Below are positions 1-6,910 of a stretch of DNA of 23,920 nucleotides, in pieces. Position 1 is the first letter of the stretch; every line of letters begins with the position of its first letter. Source of the DNA: an uncultured Bacilli bacterium (GTDB lineage: Bacteria > Bacillota_I > Bacilli_A > RF39 > UBA660); contig CAJTXY010000021.1 in NCBI GenBank assembly GCA_910583685.1, positions 1-23,920 of the forward strand, in the 5' to 3' direction. Position numbers and translations under genes: made by a program. Below the pieces are notes generated by a model. The model was given only the letters and a program-made list of their open reading frames with translations, was not told the DNA's origin and made no database searches.

Positions 1-756
1 GGAACAAATAATGAAATTATCACTTGTAATTCTACAAAAAGTAATGATGTAAAAGAAATAGAAAAAGCCATTGAAAAATTAAAGTTACAGGAAAAAAGGT
101 TAGTTGATTTATATTTAAGTTCTACACTAGATGTTGAAACGATTAATCATAAAAATGATGTTATCAAAAAAGAGATTGAGAAACTAAACAAGAAGAAAAT
201 AACTCTTGATCCAGATAACGAATCAAAAGAATATACAACTGAATTATTAAAAAAATTAGATTGTAAAAAAGAAGATGACAAACTGGTATTCAAAAATGTT
301 AAGATGTTTGACTTCACTTTTTTCTACAATTTACTATCAAGAGAAGCCAAACGAGATATGATTCATAGGCTTATATCTGGGATAGAAATTACAAGAGATA
401 ATAATTACAACATTGAAATTAAATATATAAAATTTACCGATGAATTTATTACAAAAAGTAGTACAGAATTTATCAAATACTTATATATTGTTCTAAAAAA
501 TGATACTGTTGGTATTAAATATCTGAATGGAATAACTGAAGAAGAATTAGAAATCAAGAAAAAAGATTATGATATTTTATCCATTTTAAAAATGACAAAT
601 AATGAATATTCAAGTGAATTTGTAGATAATTTTTTTGCTAAAGCCCATAGCCATTTTTATGTAGATGGTATAATTGGCAGTCCTTATTTTGAAGGAAATG
701 TCTCTAAAGATTTTCTATTATTAGTGCCTAAAAAAGAAGTAGTAAAAGCAAATTAA
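1..756 (+). CDS. Large serine recombinase, C-terminal part (5' truncated by window edge)
   Basis: The reading frame is open from base 1 to the TAA at 754-756, so this is the tail of a longer gene. About 250 residues are visible. A charged alpha-helical, coiled-coil-like stretch (from about residue 18 to 70, rich in Glu and Lys) is followed by the motif FFYNLLSREAKRDMIHRLI and a beta-type segment ISGIEITRD. This arrangement is typical of the C-terminal region of large serine recombinases of the TnpX type, after the zinc-ribbon domain. Such enzymes excise and integrate mobile elements through a serine-linked DNA intermediate. The catalytic domain is outside the window, so activity cannot be judged. 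Its neighbour tnpV and the linked short gene match the layout of Tn4451-family elements, which supports the call. The last ~100 residues were not matched to a known domain. Confidence 0.8.
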   Translation, partial: GTNNEIITCNSTKSNDVKEIEKAIEKLKLQEKRLVDLYLSSTLDVETINHKNDVIKKEIEKLNKKKITLDPDNESKEYTTELLKKLDCKKEDDKLVFKNVKMFDFTFFYNLLSREAKRDMIHRLISGIEITRDNNYNIEIKYIKFTDEFITKSSTEFIKYLYIVLKNDTVGIKYLNGITEEELEIKKKDYDILSILKMTNNEYSSEFVDNFFAKAHSHFYVDGIIGSPYFEGNVSKDFLLLVPKKEVVKAN

Positions 757-774
757 AAATGAAAGGAGTTAGCA

Positions 775-1019
775 ATGAAACAATTAACGAAAGAAAATAT
801 TTTAAAGAATCAAGTAGATACCATAGAACAATTTAAAGTTCTTGATTATCTAAAAAAAAACAATTATCTATTGATGCGTTTTCTATCTATTTAATTGATA
901 GATATACTATTAAAGTTATAGATAAAAATAAAGCACAAGGTTATTTTAAATACAATAGCAAAACGAAATCAGTAGATTTTTACGAGAGAAATATTAAAAA
1001 TAAAGAAATGGAGAGATGA
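775..1019 (+). pseudogene. Small mobile-element protein, frameshifted in an A9 run
   Basis: An ATG at 775 follows the ribosome binding site AAAGGAG and opens a frame that stops at 892-894 (39 codons). The -1 frame, entered at the nine-A tract 852-860, stays open and coding-like to a TGA at 1017-1019, whose ATGA overlaps the first tnpV start codon. Joining the frames gives one protein of about 81 residues (MKQLTKENILKNQ ... NIKNKEMER). This suggests one gene broken by loss of one A, a homopolymer sequencing error, or -1 slippage on A AAA AAA. The product is not recognised. Its position between the recombinase and tnpV, in the same direction, suggests an accessory or excision factor (inference). 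Confidence 0.5.
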
Positions 1020-1378
1020 AAAAAATGGAATTAAGTTATACAAAAGTTGGCGATTATTTTTTACCAAATTTAACAATAGAAAAACAAAATAGCGAGAAAA
1101 TTAACAAGTATGGATACTTAAGATTACACTATCTGAAAGGAAATAATAAAGTTCTTTATACAACACTTTTAATGAAAAATGAACTAACAAATCATCTTGT
1201 TTCAGTTAGTATTGAAGCAGAAAGTAGATTAAATATTTTGATGAAACAATACAAAAATTCTAATGATTTACTATCTGAAAAAAGTAAAATGAATAACCAA
1301 ATTGAATGGGCAAAACTAATGAATAATTACCAAAATATTGCTGAAGAAATTATCATAAAAGAACTAATTTATGTATGA
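1016..1378 (+). CDS. tnpV: Transposon-encoded protein TnpV
   Basis: The N-terminal signature MELSYTKVGDYFLPNL and the later motifs KYGYLRLHYLK and EWAKLMNN...AEEIIIKELIY are characteristic of the TnpV family. This family is found in Tn4451/Tn4453-type mobilisable elements and is thought to be an accessory recombination protein. The length of 117-120 residues is normal for the family. Two starts are possible: ATG 1016 overlaps the preceding stop as ATGA, while ATG 1025 lies nine bases after GGAGAG and begins exactly at the family's usual MEL start. I consider 1025 the likelier start. The gene is last in the visible element operon and is followed directly by a hairpin terminator. Confidence 0.85.
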   Translation: MKKMELSYTKVGDYFLPNLTIEKQNSEKINKYGYLRLHYLKGNNKVLYTTLLMKNELTNHLVSVSIEAESRLNILMKQYKNSNDLLSEKSKMNNQIEWAKLMNNYQNIAEEIIIKELIYV

Positions 1379-1380
1379 AA

Positions 1381-1412
1381 ACAGGACTGCAAAAAAAGCA
1401 GTCCTTTAAAAT
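1381..1412 (+). terminator. Rho-independent terminator after tnpV
   Basis: A perfect 8-bp stem AGGACTGC/GCAGTCCT (1383-1390 with 1398-1405) with a seven-A loop lies two bases after the tnpV stop codon. The downstream tail is only moderately U-rich (TTTAAAATT). Confidence 0.7.
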
Positions 1413-1426
1413 TATCTTAAAAATGT

Positions 1427-1507
1427 GTGCGGGTAAATAGATTGTTATGTCCTAGCCAGCACTGAAAACCTACTCCCGCACGTTTTCTATTATGGGAAGT
1501 TCCCATA
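1427..1507. repeat. GC-rich inverted repeats, possible mobile-element end
   Basis: GTGCGGG (1427-1433) is repeated inverted as CCCGCAC (1475-1481), enclosing about 40 bases of locally GC-richer sequence. It is followed by a second palindrome, TATGGGA/TCCCATA (1491-1497 with 1501-1507). No gene occupies this stretch. It lies between the tnpV terminator and the convergent abortive-infection gene, where the end of the element would be expected. It could be a recombinase attachment region, or a structured 3' end for the minus-strand gene. No T-run follows on the minus strand, so it is not a standard terminator. Confidence 0.4.
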
Positions 1508-1524
1508 CCCTTATATTAGAAATA

Positions 1525-2421
1525 CTATTTTAAATTTTGAGACACAGAAAGAATAAATTCTGCCATAGTAGTAGAAGAATTTACTGCTAACCTTGCATGG
1601 TAATCTGAAATATTTACACGCCTGTTTCCAAGTCCGTGAGAATCACTTCCATTATTTCTCATTTCGGCAATTGACTGTACAATATTTTCAAGTCCAGATA
1701 GTAGTTTATTGATTCTTTTATCCATATCCTTGTCAGCATGCATATTATATAAATCTTTTACTTGTTTATATAATTTTCCTATATCGCCACTATCAGAAGC
1801 CTCATTTCCTTTCAGTTCAATAGCATAACAAAAAGTTTCTTCTAAAATAGTTCTGGATTTCGTAATAGCACTATCTAAATTTCCGTCATCTATATCTTTC
1901 ATAGCACGTGTAGATAACTCTTTTATATAATCTCTATCAATCACATTTATATTTGGAACATCAATCTTGATTTCTTCATTAATTTCTTTAACAATATATT
2001 GATTGTTAATAATAACTAATTCGTGTCCACCAAAATATAATATTGAATTAATCTGATCTAAGACTTTTTGAATTATATATTTATACATCTTTTCTATATC
2101 ATTAACATTATTTAGTTTTCTTAAAGAATCGGAAAATCTTTCTTTATTCATCATATAAGATAGAAGTTGGCTTGCTTTATTTTCTTTAATAACATACTCT
2201 AGTATCTTATCCATATATTGCCATCTACTTAAATTAGGTTTAGAACTATTACCCCAATAATATTCTTGATAAAATCCAAATTTTTGAGATAACGTACAAA
2301 GATCAGGACCACTCAGATATGGCATAGCAATTTGTATTTCATCTAGTGTTTCAATTATAGTATCCCCATCCAAAATGGCAATAATATCTTTATTTCTTAA
2401 TAATTCAAGATTTGACTTCAT
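1525..2421 (-). CDS. Abi_C-domain abortive infection protein (HEPN-type)
   Basis: The C-terminal third carries the Abi_C signature: a long helix (LSGLENIVQSIAEM) leading to RNNGSDSHG and then NISDYHARLAVNSSTTMAEFIL. The R255-x6-H262 pair (counted from the start used here) fits the HEPN ribonuclease motif. Proteins with this domain act in abortive phage infection, probably by cleaving RNA. The N-terminal ~170 residues are helical and not assigned. A start at ATG 2421 is chosen because it overlaps the stop of the upstream Nudix gene as ATGA (translational coupling). An upstream GTG at 2454 would add 11 residues but has no evident ribosome binding site. The gene is second in an apparent Nudix-Abi operon. 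The target and trigger cannot be seen from sequence. Confidence 0.8.
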   Translation of the reverse strand: MKSNLELLRNKDIIAILDGDTIIETLDEIQIAMPYLSGPDLCTLSQKFGFYQEYYWGNSSKPNLSRWQYMDKILEYVIKENKASQLLSYMMNKERFSDSLRKLNNVNDIEKMYKYIIQKVLDQINSILYFGGHELVIINNQYIVKEINEEIKIDVPNINVIDRDYIKELSTRAMKDIDDGNLDSAITKSRTILEETFCYAIELKGNEASDSGDIGKLYKQVKDLYNMHADKDMDKRINKLLSGLENIVQSIAEMRNNGSDSHGLGNRRVNISDYHARLAVNSSTTMAEFILSVSQNLK

Positions 2422-3293
2422 ATTTTCATTTCCCAACTTTTGAAGTAAATACACTTCATTTGATTATTAAAATGTATTTCATAAATACCATCATACACAT
2501 CATCATTCTGTTCTAAGTACCACTCTACAATTACATTATATCCATCAACTGCTAAAACTCTAAATTCAATTTTTTTAATATCTTCATTCTTTATGTGCTT
2601 CCATTCATCTGCTATTTCATCAAGAGTAGTATATGGATTTACAAATGGTGTTTCTTGGTAATATTTCGTTTCTGTAAATAACGAAACAGCACTATCAACA
2701 TCCTTATCAAGCCAATATTTTTTTAAATCATTTAACCAGTTATTAATAAACTCTAAACTGATTTTAGATTTATTTAAATAAAACTCTAAAATTTTTCTAT
2801 CCCTAAATACTACAAACTTTGTTTGATAAACAGATTCATAGTCTGAAGCAATTAAATTATTGTAACTGTTTTTAATAAGTTCTAATGCTGTATAAGGATA
2901 TTCCCAAGTAAGAATTGCCCCTTCATCTTTCTCTTTTTGAGTAAGGTGTAAAATTTTAGTATCTTCTATCACTTTTCCAACAAATACAAAAGATGTTTGT
3001 TTAAAATTATCTTGTGATTTATATTCCTCTGTTGTGCCCAACTCATCAATGATTTCAATAATGCATCCTGTTTCTTCTAATACCTCACGTTTGAATGCTT
3101 CTTTTGGATTTTCATTTTCTTCTATTCCTCCACCTGGCAACTTATATTCGTTCTTTTTACTTTTGTTGAATACGGCAATCTTTCCATCGTTTCTTATAAC
3201 AATACCTCTAGCGCCATATCTTAATTTTGGATTTGAAATTTCAACGCTTTTTTCATTTAAATCTTTATCTGTTATCGCACAAATTAAACCCAT
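2418..3293 (-). CDS. Nudix hydrolase fused to an NTF2/SnoaL-like domain
   Basis: The Nudix box is complete at about residues 55-77 (G-x5-E-x7-REV-x-EETG, with REVLEETG visible), so the metal-binding glutamates for pyrophosphohydrolysis are present. Residues ~1-165 form the Nudix domain. After a helical linker, residues ~175-291 (INNWLNDLKKYW...AVSLF, DEIADEWKHI, VEWYL) look like a nuclear transport factor 2/SnoaL-type alpha+beta domain. Such domains often bind small ligands or form dimers. The ATG at 3293 has a strong GGAGG seven bases upstream. The stop overlaps the start of the Abi_C gene, so the two are likely made together. The substrate is not predictable. A role in a defence module is inference from context. 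Confidence 0.85.
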   Translation of the reverse strand: MGLICAITDKDLNEKSVEISNPKLRYGARGIVIRNDGKIAVFNKSKKNEYKLPGGGIEENENPKEAFKREVLEETGCIIEIIDELGTTEEYKSQDNFKQTSFVFVGKVIEDTKILHLTQKEKDEGAILTWEYPYTALELIKNSYNNLIASDYESVYQTKFVVFRDRKILEFYLNKSKISLEFINNWLNDLKKYWLDKDVDSAVSLFTETKYYQETPFVNPYTTLDEIADEWKHIKNEDIKKIEFRVLAVDGYNVIVEWYLEQNDDVYDGIYEIHFNNQMKCIYFKSWEMKI

Positions 3294-3312
3294 ATTTTTC
3301 CCTCCAATATTT

Positions 3313-3338
3313 TAATTATGGCAATTTCGCCATAATTA
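3313..3338 (-). promoter_or_regulatory. Perfect 10-bp inverted repeat between yhcG-type and Nudix genes
   Basis: TAATTATGGC and its exact complement GCCATAATTA are separated by six bases, in the 48-base gap between the nuclease stop and the Nudix start. No U-run follows on the minus strand, so it is not a classical terminator. It could be an operator, an mRNA processing hairpin or an attenuating structure controlling the Nudix-Abi pair. Confidence 0.5.
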
Positions 3339-3341
3339 GAT

Positions 3342-4367
3342 TTATTCATTTAACTCAAAATTTTTCTTTTCCTCTTCAACAGCAGTAATTAATTCTTGCT
3401 CTGTTGGCATATGTAATTTGTACTCTGATGAAAATATTGTTTTATTATCTTCTGGTAAAGTATATTTTACAATAGTTTCATTTTTATTTGTTGATAATAA
3501 TATTCCTACAGTTCTATTTTCATCATCTTGCTTTATTTCTCTATCATAATAATTAACATACATTTGCATTTGCCCAATATCTTGGTGTGTCACTTTTCCT
3601 ATTTTTAAATCTATTATGACAAAACATTTTAAAAGTCTATTATAAAAAACTAAATCTGGATAGAAATGTTCCTCCTCTAAAGTTAACCTTACTTGATTTC
3701 CAACATAACTAAAACCTTTTCCAAGTTCTAATAAAAATTCTTTTAAATGTTCTATAATATTCTTTTCTAAATCAGATTCTAGATAATCTGTATTTTCTTT
3801 TATATCTAAAAATTCTAAAACAAATGGATCTTTAACTAAGTCTTTGCTTGTCTTTAAAATTTGTCCTTTTTCTGCTAATTCTAATACTTTTTCTTTGTTA
3901 GCAGATAAAGTTAATCTTTCATATAACAATGAATCTCTTTGCCTTTGAAGCTCTCTAACACTCCATTTAGAATTAATAGTTTCTTTGATATAAAAATTCC
4001 TTTTAGGTTCTTCATCTATTTTTAATATTTCTAAATAATGCGACCAGCTTAATTGCGACGACACTGTTGTCGCAATTGGAAAATAAATATAAAATTTTCT
4101 CATTCTCTCCAAGTTTCTTTTAGAAAACCCTTTACCGAATTCGTTAGTTAATCTTTGTGATAACTTATCAAGAACTGCATCACCATAACTTGCTCTTTCA
4201 TCACCTTGTTGTATTTCCATAATTGCTTTTCCAATATTCCAATATAAACTAAGCATTTCAGTATTTACAGCACTATATACTTTATTTCTACTATTAATTA
4301 CTAGCTCTTTGATATTATCAAATATATGATTGATTTCATTATCATTTTTAATTAATTCATTGCCCAT
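3342..4367 (-). CDS. YhcG/DUF1016 family PD-(D/E)XK nuclease
   Basis: The N-terminal half matches the DUF1016 winged-helix-like domain (LYWNIGKAI, YGDAVLDKLSQRL, GKGFSKRNLERMRKFY, LSWSHY). The C-terminal half matches the YhcG PD-(D/E)XK nuclease domain: YPDLVFYN with D238, then IIDLKIG with D253 and K255. The catalytic triad of this fold is therefore intact. The length of 341 residues is normal. Family members are common in mobile and defence-associated regions and may act as homing-type or restriction-like nucleases; the exact role is unsettled. The ATG start has GGAGG seven bases upstream. A TATAAT lies at 4415-4420 on the minus strand but with no good -35. A decayed copy of this gene's 5' end lies about 300 bases upstream. 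Confidence 0.88.
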   Translation of the reverse strand: MGNELIKNDNEINHIFDNIKELVINSRNKVYSAVNTEMLSLYWNIGKAIMEIQQGDERASYGDAVLDKLSQRLTNEFGKGFSKRNLERMRKFYIYFPIATTVSSQLSWSHYLEILKIDEEPKRNFYIKETINSKWSVRELQRQRDSLLYERLTLSANKEKVLELAEKGQILKTSKDLVKDPFVLEFLDIKENTDYLESDLEKNIIEHLKEFLLELGKGFSYVGNQVRLTLEEEHFYPDLVFYNRLLKCFVIIDLKIGKVTHQDIGQMQMYVNYYDREIKQDDENRTVGILLSTNKNETIVKYTLPEDNKTIFSSEYKLHMPTEQELITAVEEEKKNFELNE

Positions 4368-4451
4368 TAATTACCTCCAATCTTTAATTTAATCATAAGA
4401 TTTCTTATATCTAAATTATACTATATATGACAAAATTTTGCTATACTCCCA

Positions 4452-4480
4452 TTGAAATTTAATATTAATTCATATATAAT
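4452..4480 (+). promoter_or_regulatory. Candidate sigma-A promoter in the yhcG-hydrolase gap
   Basis: TTGAAA (4452-4457) and TATAAT (4475-4480) are separated by exactly 17 bases. In DNA this AT-rich such matches arise by chance. The paired terminator 90 bases downstream makes a real transcription unit plausible. Confidence 0.4.
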
Positions 4481-4486
4481 ATTTCT

Positions 4487-4598
4487 AGAAAGAGAATCAA
4501 GTTCGTAACTTGTATGTGATTCGCTCCATTGACGAATCTGTTCGAGCTTTTCGAGCATTGATATATAGAAATCAATTCGATTGAATTGGTTTTTTTTG
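4487..4598 (+). ncRNA. Candidate small structured RNA of about 110 nt
   Basis: Between the promoter at 4452-4480 and the terminator at 4570-4598 the sequence is GC-richer than its surroundings and can fold. GAATCAAGTT pairs with part of AACTTGTATGTGATTC, and GATTCG pairs with CGAATC, which gives alternative hairpins. No ORF with a ribosome binding site is seen on this strand. On the opposite strand an ORF runs from ATG 4558 to a TAG at 4421-4423 (45 residues, beginning MLEKLEQIRQWSESH). It reads like protein but has no Shine-Dalgarno sequence. The locus may be an sRNA, a short gene, or the decayed end of a larger gene. I do not recognise it as a known RNA family. Confidence 0.3.
4570..4598 (+). 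terminator. Rho-independent terminator of the candidate small RNA
   Basis: A 9-bp stem AATCAATTC/GAATTGGTT (one G-U pair) with a GATT loop is followed by a T-run ending TTTTTTTG. A second, weaker hairpin (ATCATCCT with AGGATGGT) follows at 4612-4633. No gene on the plus strand lies upstream except the candidate RNA. Confidence 0.6.
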
Positions 4599-4679
4599 TT
4601 GTTACAAAAAAATCATCCTAAAGGAAGGATGGTGTTTATGATTAATATATTAAACAGGAAATTAACTTAATGTACCTAT

Positions 4680-4810
4680 ATTCCAATATAAACTAAGCAC
4701 TTCAGTATTTACAGCATATATACTCTATTTTTACTACTAATTACTAATTATTTAATATTATCAAATATATTACTAATTTCATTATCCATTAGTTTCCTCA
4801 GACCTCCCAT
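4680..4810 (-). pseudogene. Decayed duplicate of the yhcG-type gene 5' end
   Basis: Bases 4680-4789 align closely to about 4250-4366, inside the intact nuclease gene near its start, including the stretch CCAATATAAACTAAGCA. Several substitutions and a ~20-base deletion follow. Read from ATG 4810, which has a GAGGTGAT ribosome binding site, the frame meets a stop after about 20 codons (MGGLRKLMDNEISNIFDNIK). The rest of the gene is absent. This is a remnant of a duplication, or of a second locus replaced by recombination. Confidence 0.75.
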
Positions 4811-4854
4811 TTTAATCACCTCTATACTAATAATAGTATCAAAACTACCACAGT

Positions 4855-5409
4855 TTATAAATATTGCAATAAATTATGAAACTCAGTATAACCACTTTCA
4901 GAATTTAGATGATCTCCACCAGAAATCAAAACTTGATTTTCAGTTATGGTGTTAGCAAATTCTTTTTCGGCTTCGTATTTAACATAAGGATCATTATCTG
5001 AATAGAAACAAACAATATCACTACAATAATTTTTAACATCTACAAGACTATCAAAATACATACTCTTATTAACAGTATCATAATCCTTATCAATTCCTAA
5101 ATAATTGTTAAATCCACAAACAAAAACTAATCTTTTAACCTTAATTTTATTTTCAACCAAAAATTTACAGATAAAGATAGGTGCTATTGAATGAGCAAAT
5201 ATAATTGTGTTCTCATTAACGATATTTCCTTCTACATAAGTCTTTAAAAGATTAGACCAATTTTCATAATTTTGTTTTCCTACTCCTGTTGGAAAATCAG
5301 GGGTATAAACTTCTAAACCTTTACTCTCCATTTCTTTTCTTAAATACGGTAGCCAATTTGAAAATGGGTTACCAAAACTCCCATGTACTAACAAATAATT
5401 ACTTTTCAT
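4855..5409 (-). CDS. RBBP9/YdeN-type serine hydrolase (alpha/beta hydrolase)
   Basis: This small (184 aa) alpha/beta hydrolase carries the N-terminal LLVHGSFGNP oxyanion strand-loop. Nucleophile Ser74 sits in FAHSIA, where the usual second Gly of GxSxG is replaced. Asp140 (SDNDPYV) and His167 (GGDHLN) complete the triad, with the spacing expected for the RBBP9 family (DUF1234/YdeN). The natural substrate is unknown. The start is ATG 5409 because GGAGGAGG precedes it at suitable spacing. A TTG at 5472 would add a hydrophobic stretch but lacks support. It lies 65 bases downstream of the MFS gene on the same strand and is probably cotranscribed. Confidence 0.85.
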   Translation of the reverse strand: MKSNYLLVHGSFGNPFSNWLPYLRKEMESKGLEVYTPDFPTGVGKQNYENWSNLLKTYVEGNIVNENTIIFAHSIAPIFICKFLVENKIKVKRLVFVCGFNNYLGIDKDYDTVNKSMYFDSLVDVKNYCSDIVCFYSDNDPYVKYEAEKEFANTITENQVLISGGDHLNSESGYTEFHNLLQYL

Positions 5410-5474
5410 AAATATCAAACCTCCTCCAAATATTAATAATAGAATAGCACAAAATGAAAAGATAAGGAACAAAA

Positions 5475-6665
5475 CTAAAAATTGTTTTTATGCATCCTTA
5501 AATAAACCAAATACCATCCAATTGCAATTTGTATAAATCCAAAGATAGCAGCAACCCCAAAAATAAAGAAAACACCAATTGGAAATAAAATCCCTGCTAT
5601 TAAATAACCAATAGACTCACCAAGTTTAGCTACTAAATTCTTAACATTAGAATCCATTAACTGATAATCAATATCAAGTTGATTAAAATAAACACCATCT
5701 GTTCTATTTTCATAAGCAGTAGATGTAAATAAAGCAACGATAATTGCTAATAAAATAGTAATGCTGGTAGGATGAAGAAAAGCAACTGTATAACCAATCA
5801 TACGAAAGCCAAGCTTCAAAAAAATCGTAATATAATCATTATTAGGAGTTAACCTTTTTAACGCTAAAATGCCAAAGATATCAGCAGCCATACCAATCAC
5901 TAGAAAAAAGAAGGTAGCACTCTTCGCAGAATAAGAAAGAACATTTGTTAAAATCAACATCTGCATCCCCAATGCACAATAATAAGAAATATTCCCAATA
6001 AAAGTATACATTAAATAAAAGAATTGTATTTTACTAGTCTTTATAATTTGTAAATAATCCTTTAAATGAACAGTTTTTAAATGCATTTGGTCATCAAATT
6101 TCACTTGTCTCAAAAAGAATAAAGAAAAAACTAAAGAAAGAAATGAAATAAATAAAAATGTATTATAAGAAAACACAAATTTTCCAAGCGTAACTCCAAG
6201 TAACAGCCCACCCAATAAAACTCCTACATCTTGAAATAAATATTGTGTAAGTTTTCGACAACTAAAAATCTCATCACTTTTCATAATTCTAGTAATCAAA
6301 GGATAAACTCCTAAAAAACCAATAGAATAGCTAGCAATATCAAAAATAAATAAAATCGCAATCAACTTAGTTGGCAAATTTTGGTAAAAAAGAAAAAGAA
6401 TAAACTGTGCCAAAATTTTAACAATCAAGGTACACTCCACCATCTCTTTAATCCGATTCATATCAATTTTCAAAGAAATAAATAAAATTGAAATACATCC
6501 AAAAAACGATGCTAAACTCATTATTTTTCCAATTTCTTCGGCAGTAAGCAAATTCTCCTCTAACCACAACAAGCGAAAATTATTCCAAAGGCCAATAGAA
6601 ATACTAAGGAAAATAATCATTAAAAATATATACTTTAGATTTCTATTTTTTAAGATAGTTTTCAT
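5475..6665 (-). CDS. MFS transporter, substrate unknown
   Basis: The protein has 396 residues with about 12 hydrophobic segments, for example FLMIIFLSISIGL, FIGNISYYCALGMQML and LFPIGVFFIFGVAAIFGF. It shows the two-half organisation of the major facilitator superfamily, with a basic loop between helices (KIDMNRIKEM). It lies in the cytoplasmic membrane. No family-specific signature shows the substrate or direction. A drug- or metabolite-efflux type is possible. ATG 6665 is the likely start, nine bases after GGAG; a TTG at 6680 is an alternative. It heads a two-gene unit with the downstream hydrolase. Confidence 0.8.
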   Translation of the reverse strand: MKTILKNRNLKYIFLMIIFLSISIGLWNNFRLLWLEENLLTAEEIGKIMSLASFFGCISILFISLKIDMNRIKEMVECTLIVKILAQFILFLFYQNLPTKLIAILFIFDIASYSIGFLGVYPLITRIMKSDEIFSCRKLTQYLFQDVGVLLGGLLLGVTLGKFVFSYNTFLFISFLSLVFSLFFLRQVKFDDQMHLKTVHLKDYLQIIKTSKIQFFYLMYTFIGNISYYCALGMQMLILTNVLSYSAKSATFFFLVIGMAADIFGILALKRLTPNNDYITIFLKLGFRMIGYTVAFLHPTSITILLAIIVALFTSTAYENRTDGVYFNQLDIDYQLMDSNVKNLVAKLGESIGYLIAGILFPIGVFFIFGVAAIFGFIQIAIGWYLVYLRMHKNNF

Positions 6666-6850
6666 ACTTCCACTCTCCAACTAAATTTTAACAAAAAAAA
6701 CAGCAAAAATCATCTTCTTTATGAAATATTAATAAAAATATTGATATTTCCCCTTCCTTAATCATAACCCTATAGCACCAACAAAATAATTTTATGTTTC
6801 CTTTCAATATCCACAAGCTTAAAATCATAGTTTACCCTCATATTAAAAAC

Positions 6851-6879
6851 TTGTATTACTAACATACTTATGATATAAT
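6851..6879 (+). promoter_or_regulatory. Sigma-A promoter of the J-domain gene
   Basis: TTGTAT (6851-6856) and TATAAT (6874-6879) are spaced by 17 bases and end about 30 bases before the start codon. The gap 6666-6850 upstream shows no gene or clear repeat. Confidence 0.6.
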
Positions 6880-6910
6880 CAGACACAAAAAAACATCAAG
6901 GAGTATGAAA

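Noticed and set aside
3034..3315. 93-aa plus-strand ORF opposite the Nudix gene
   Set aside because: Lies antisense to a clearly coding Nudix domain; low-complexity Ser/Phe/Leu/Pro content and no ribosome binding site.
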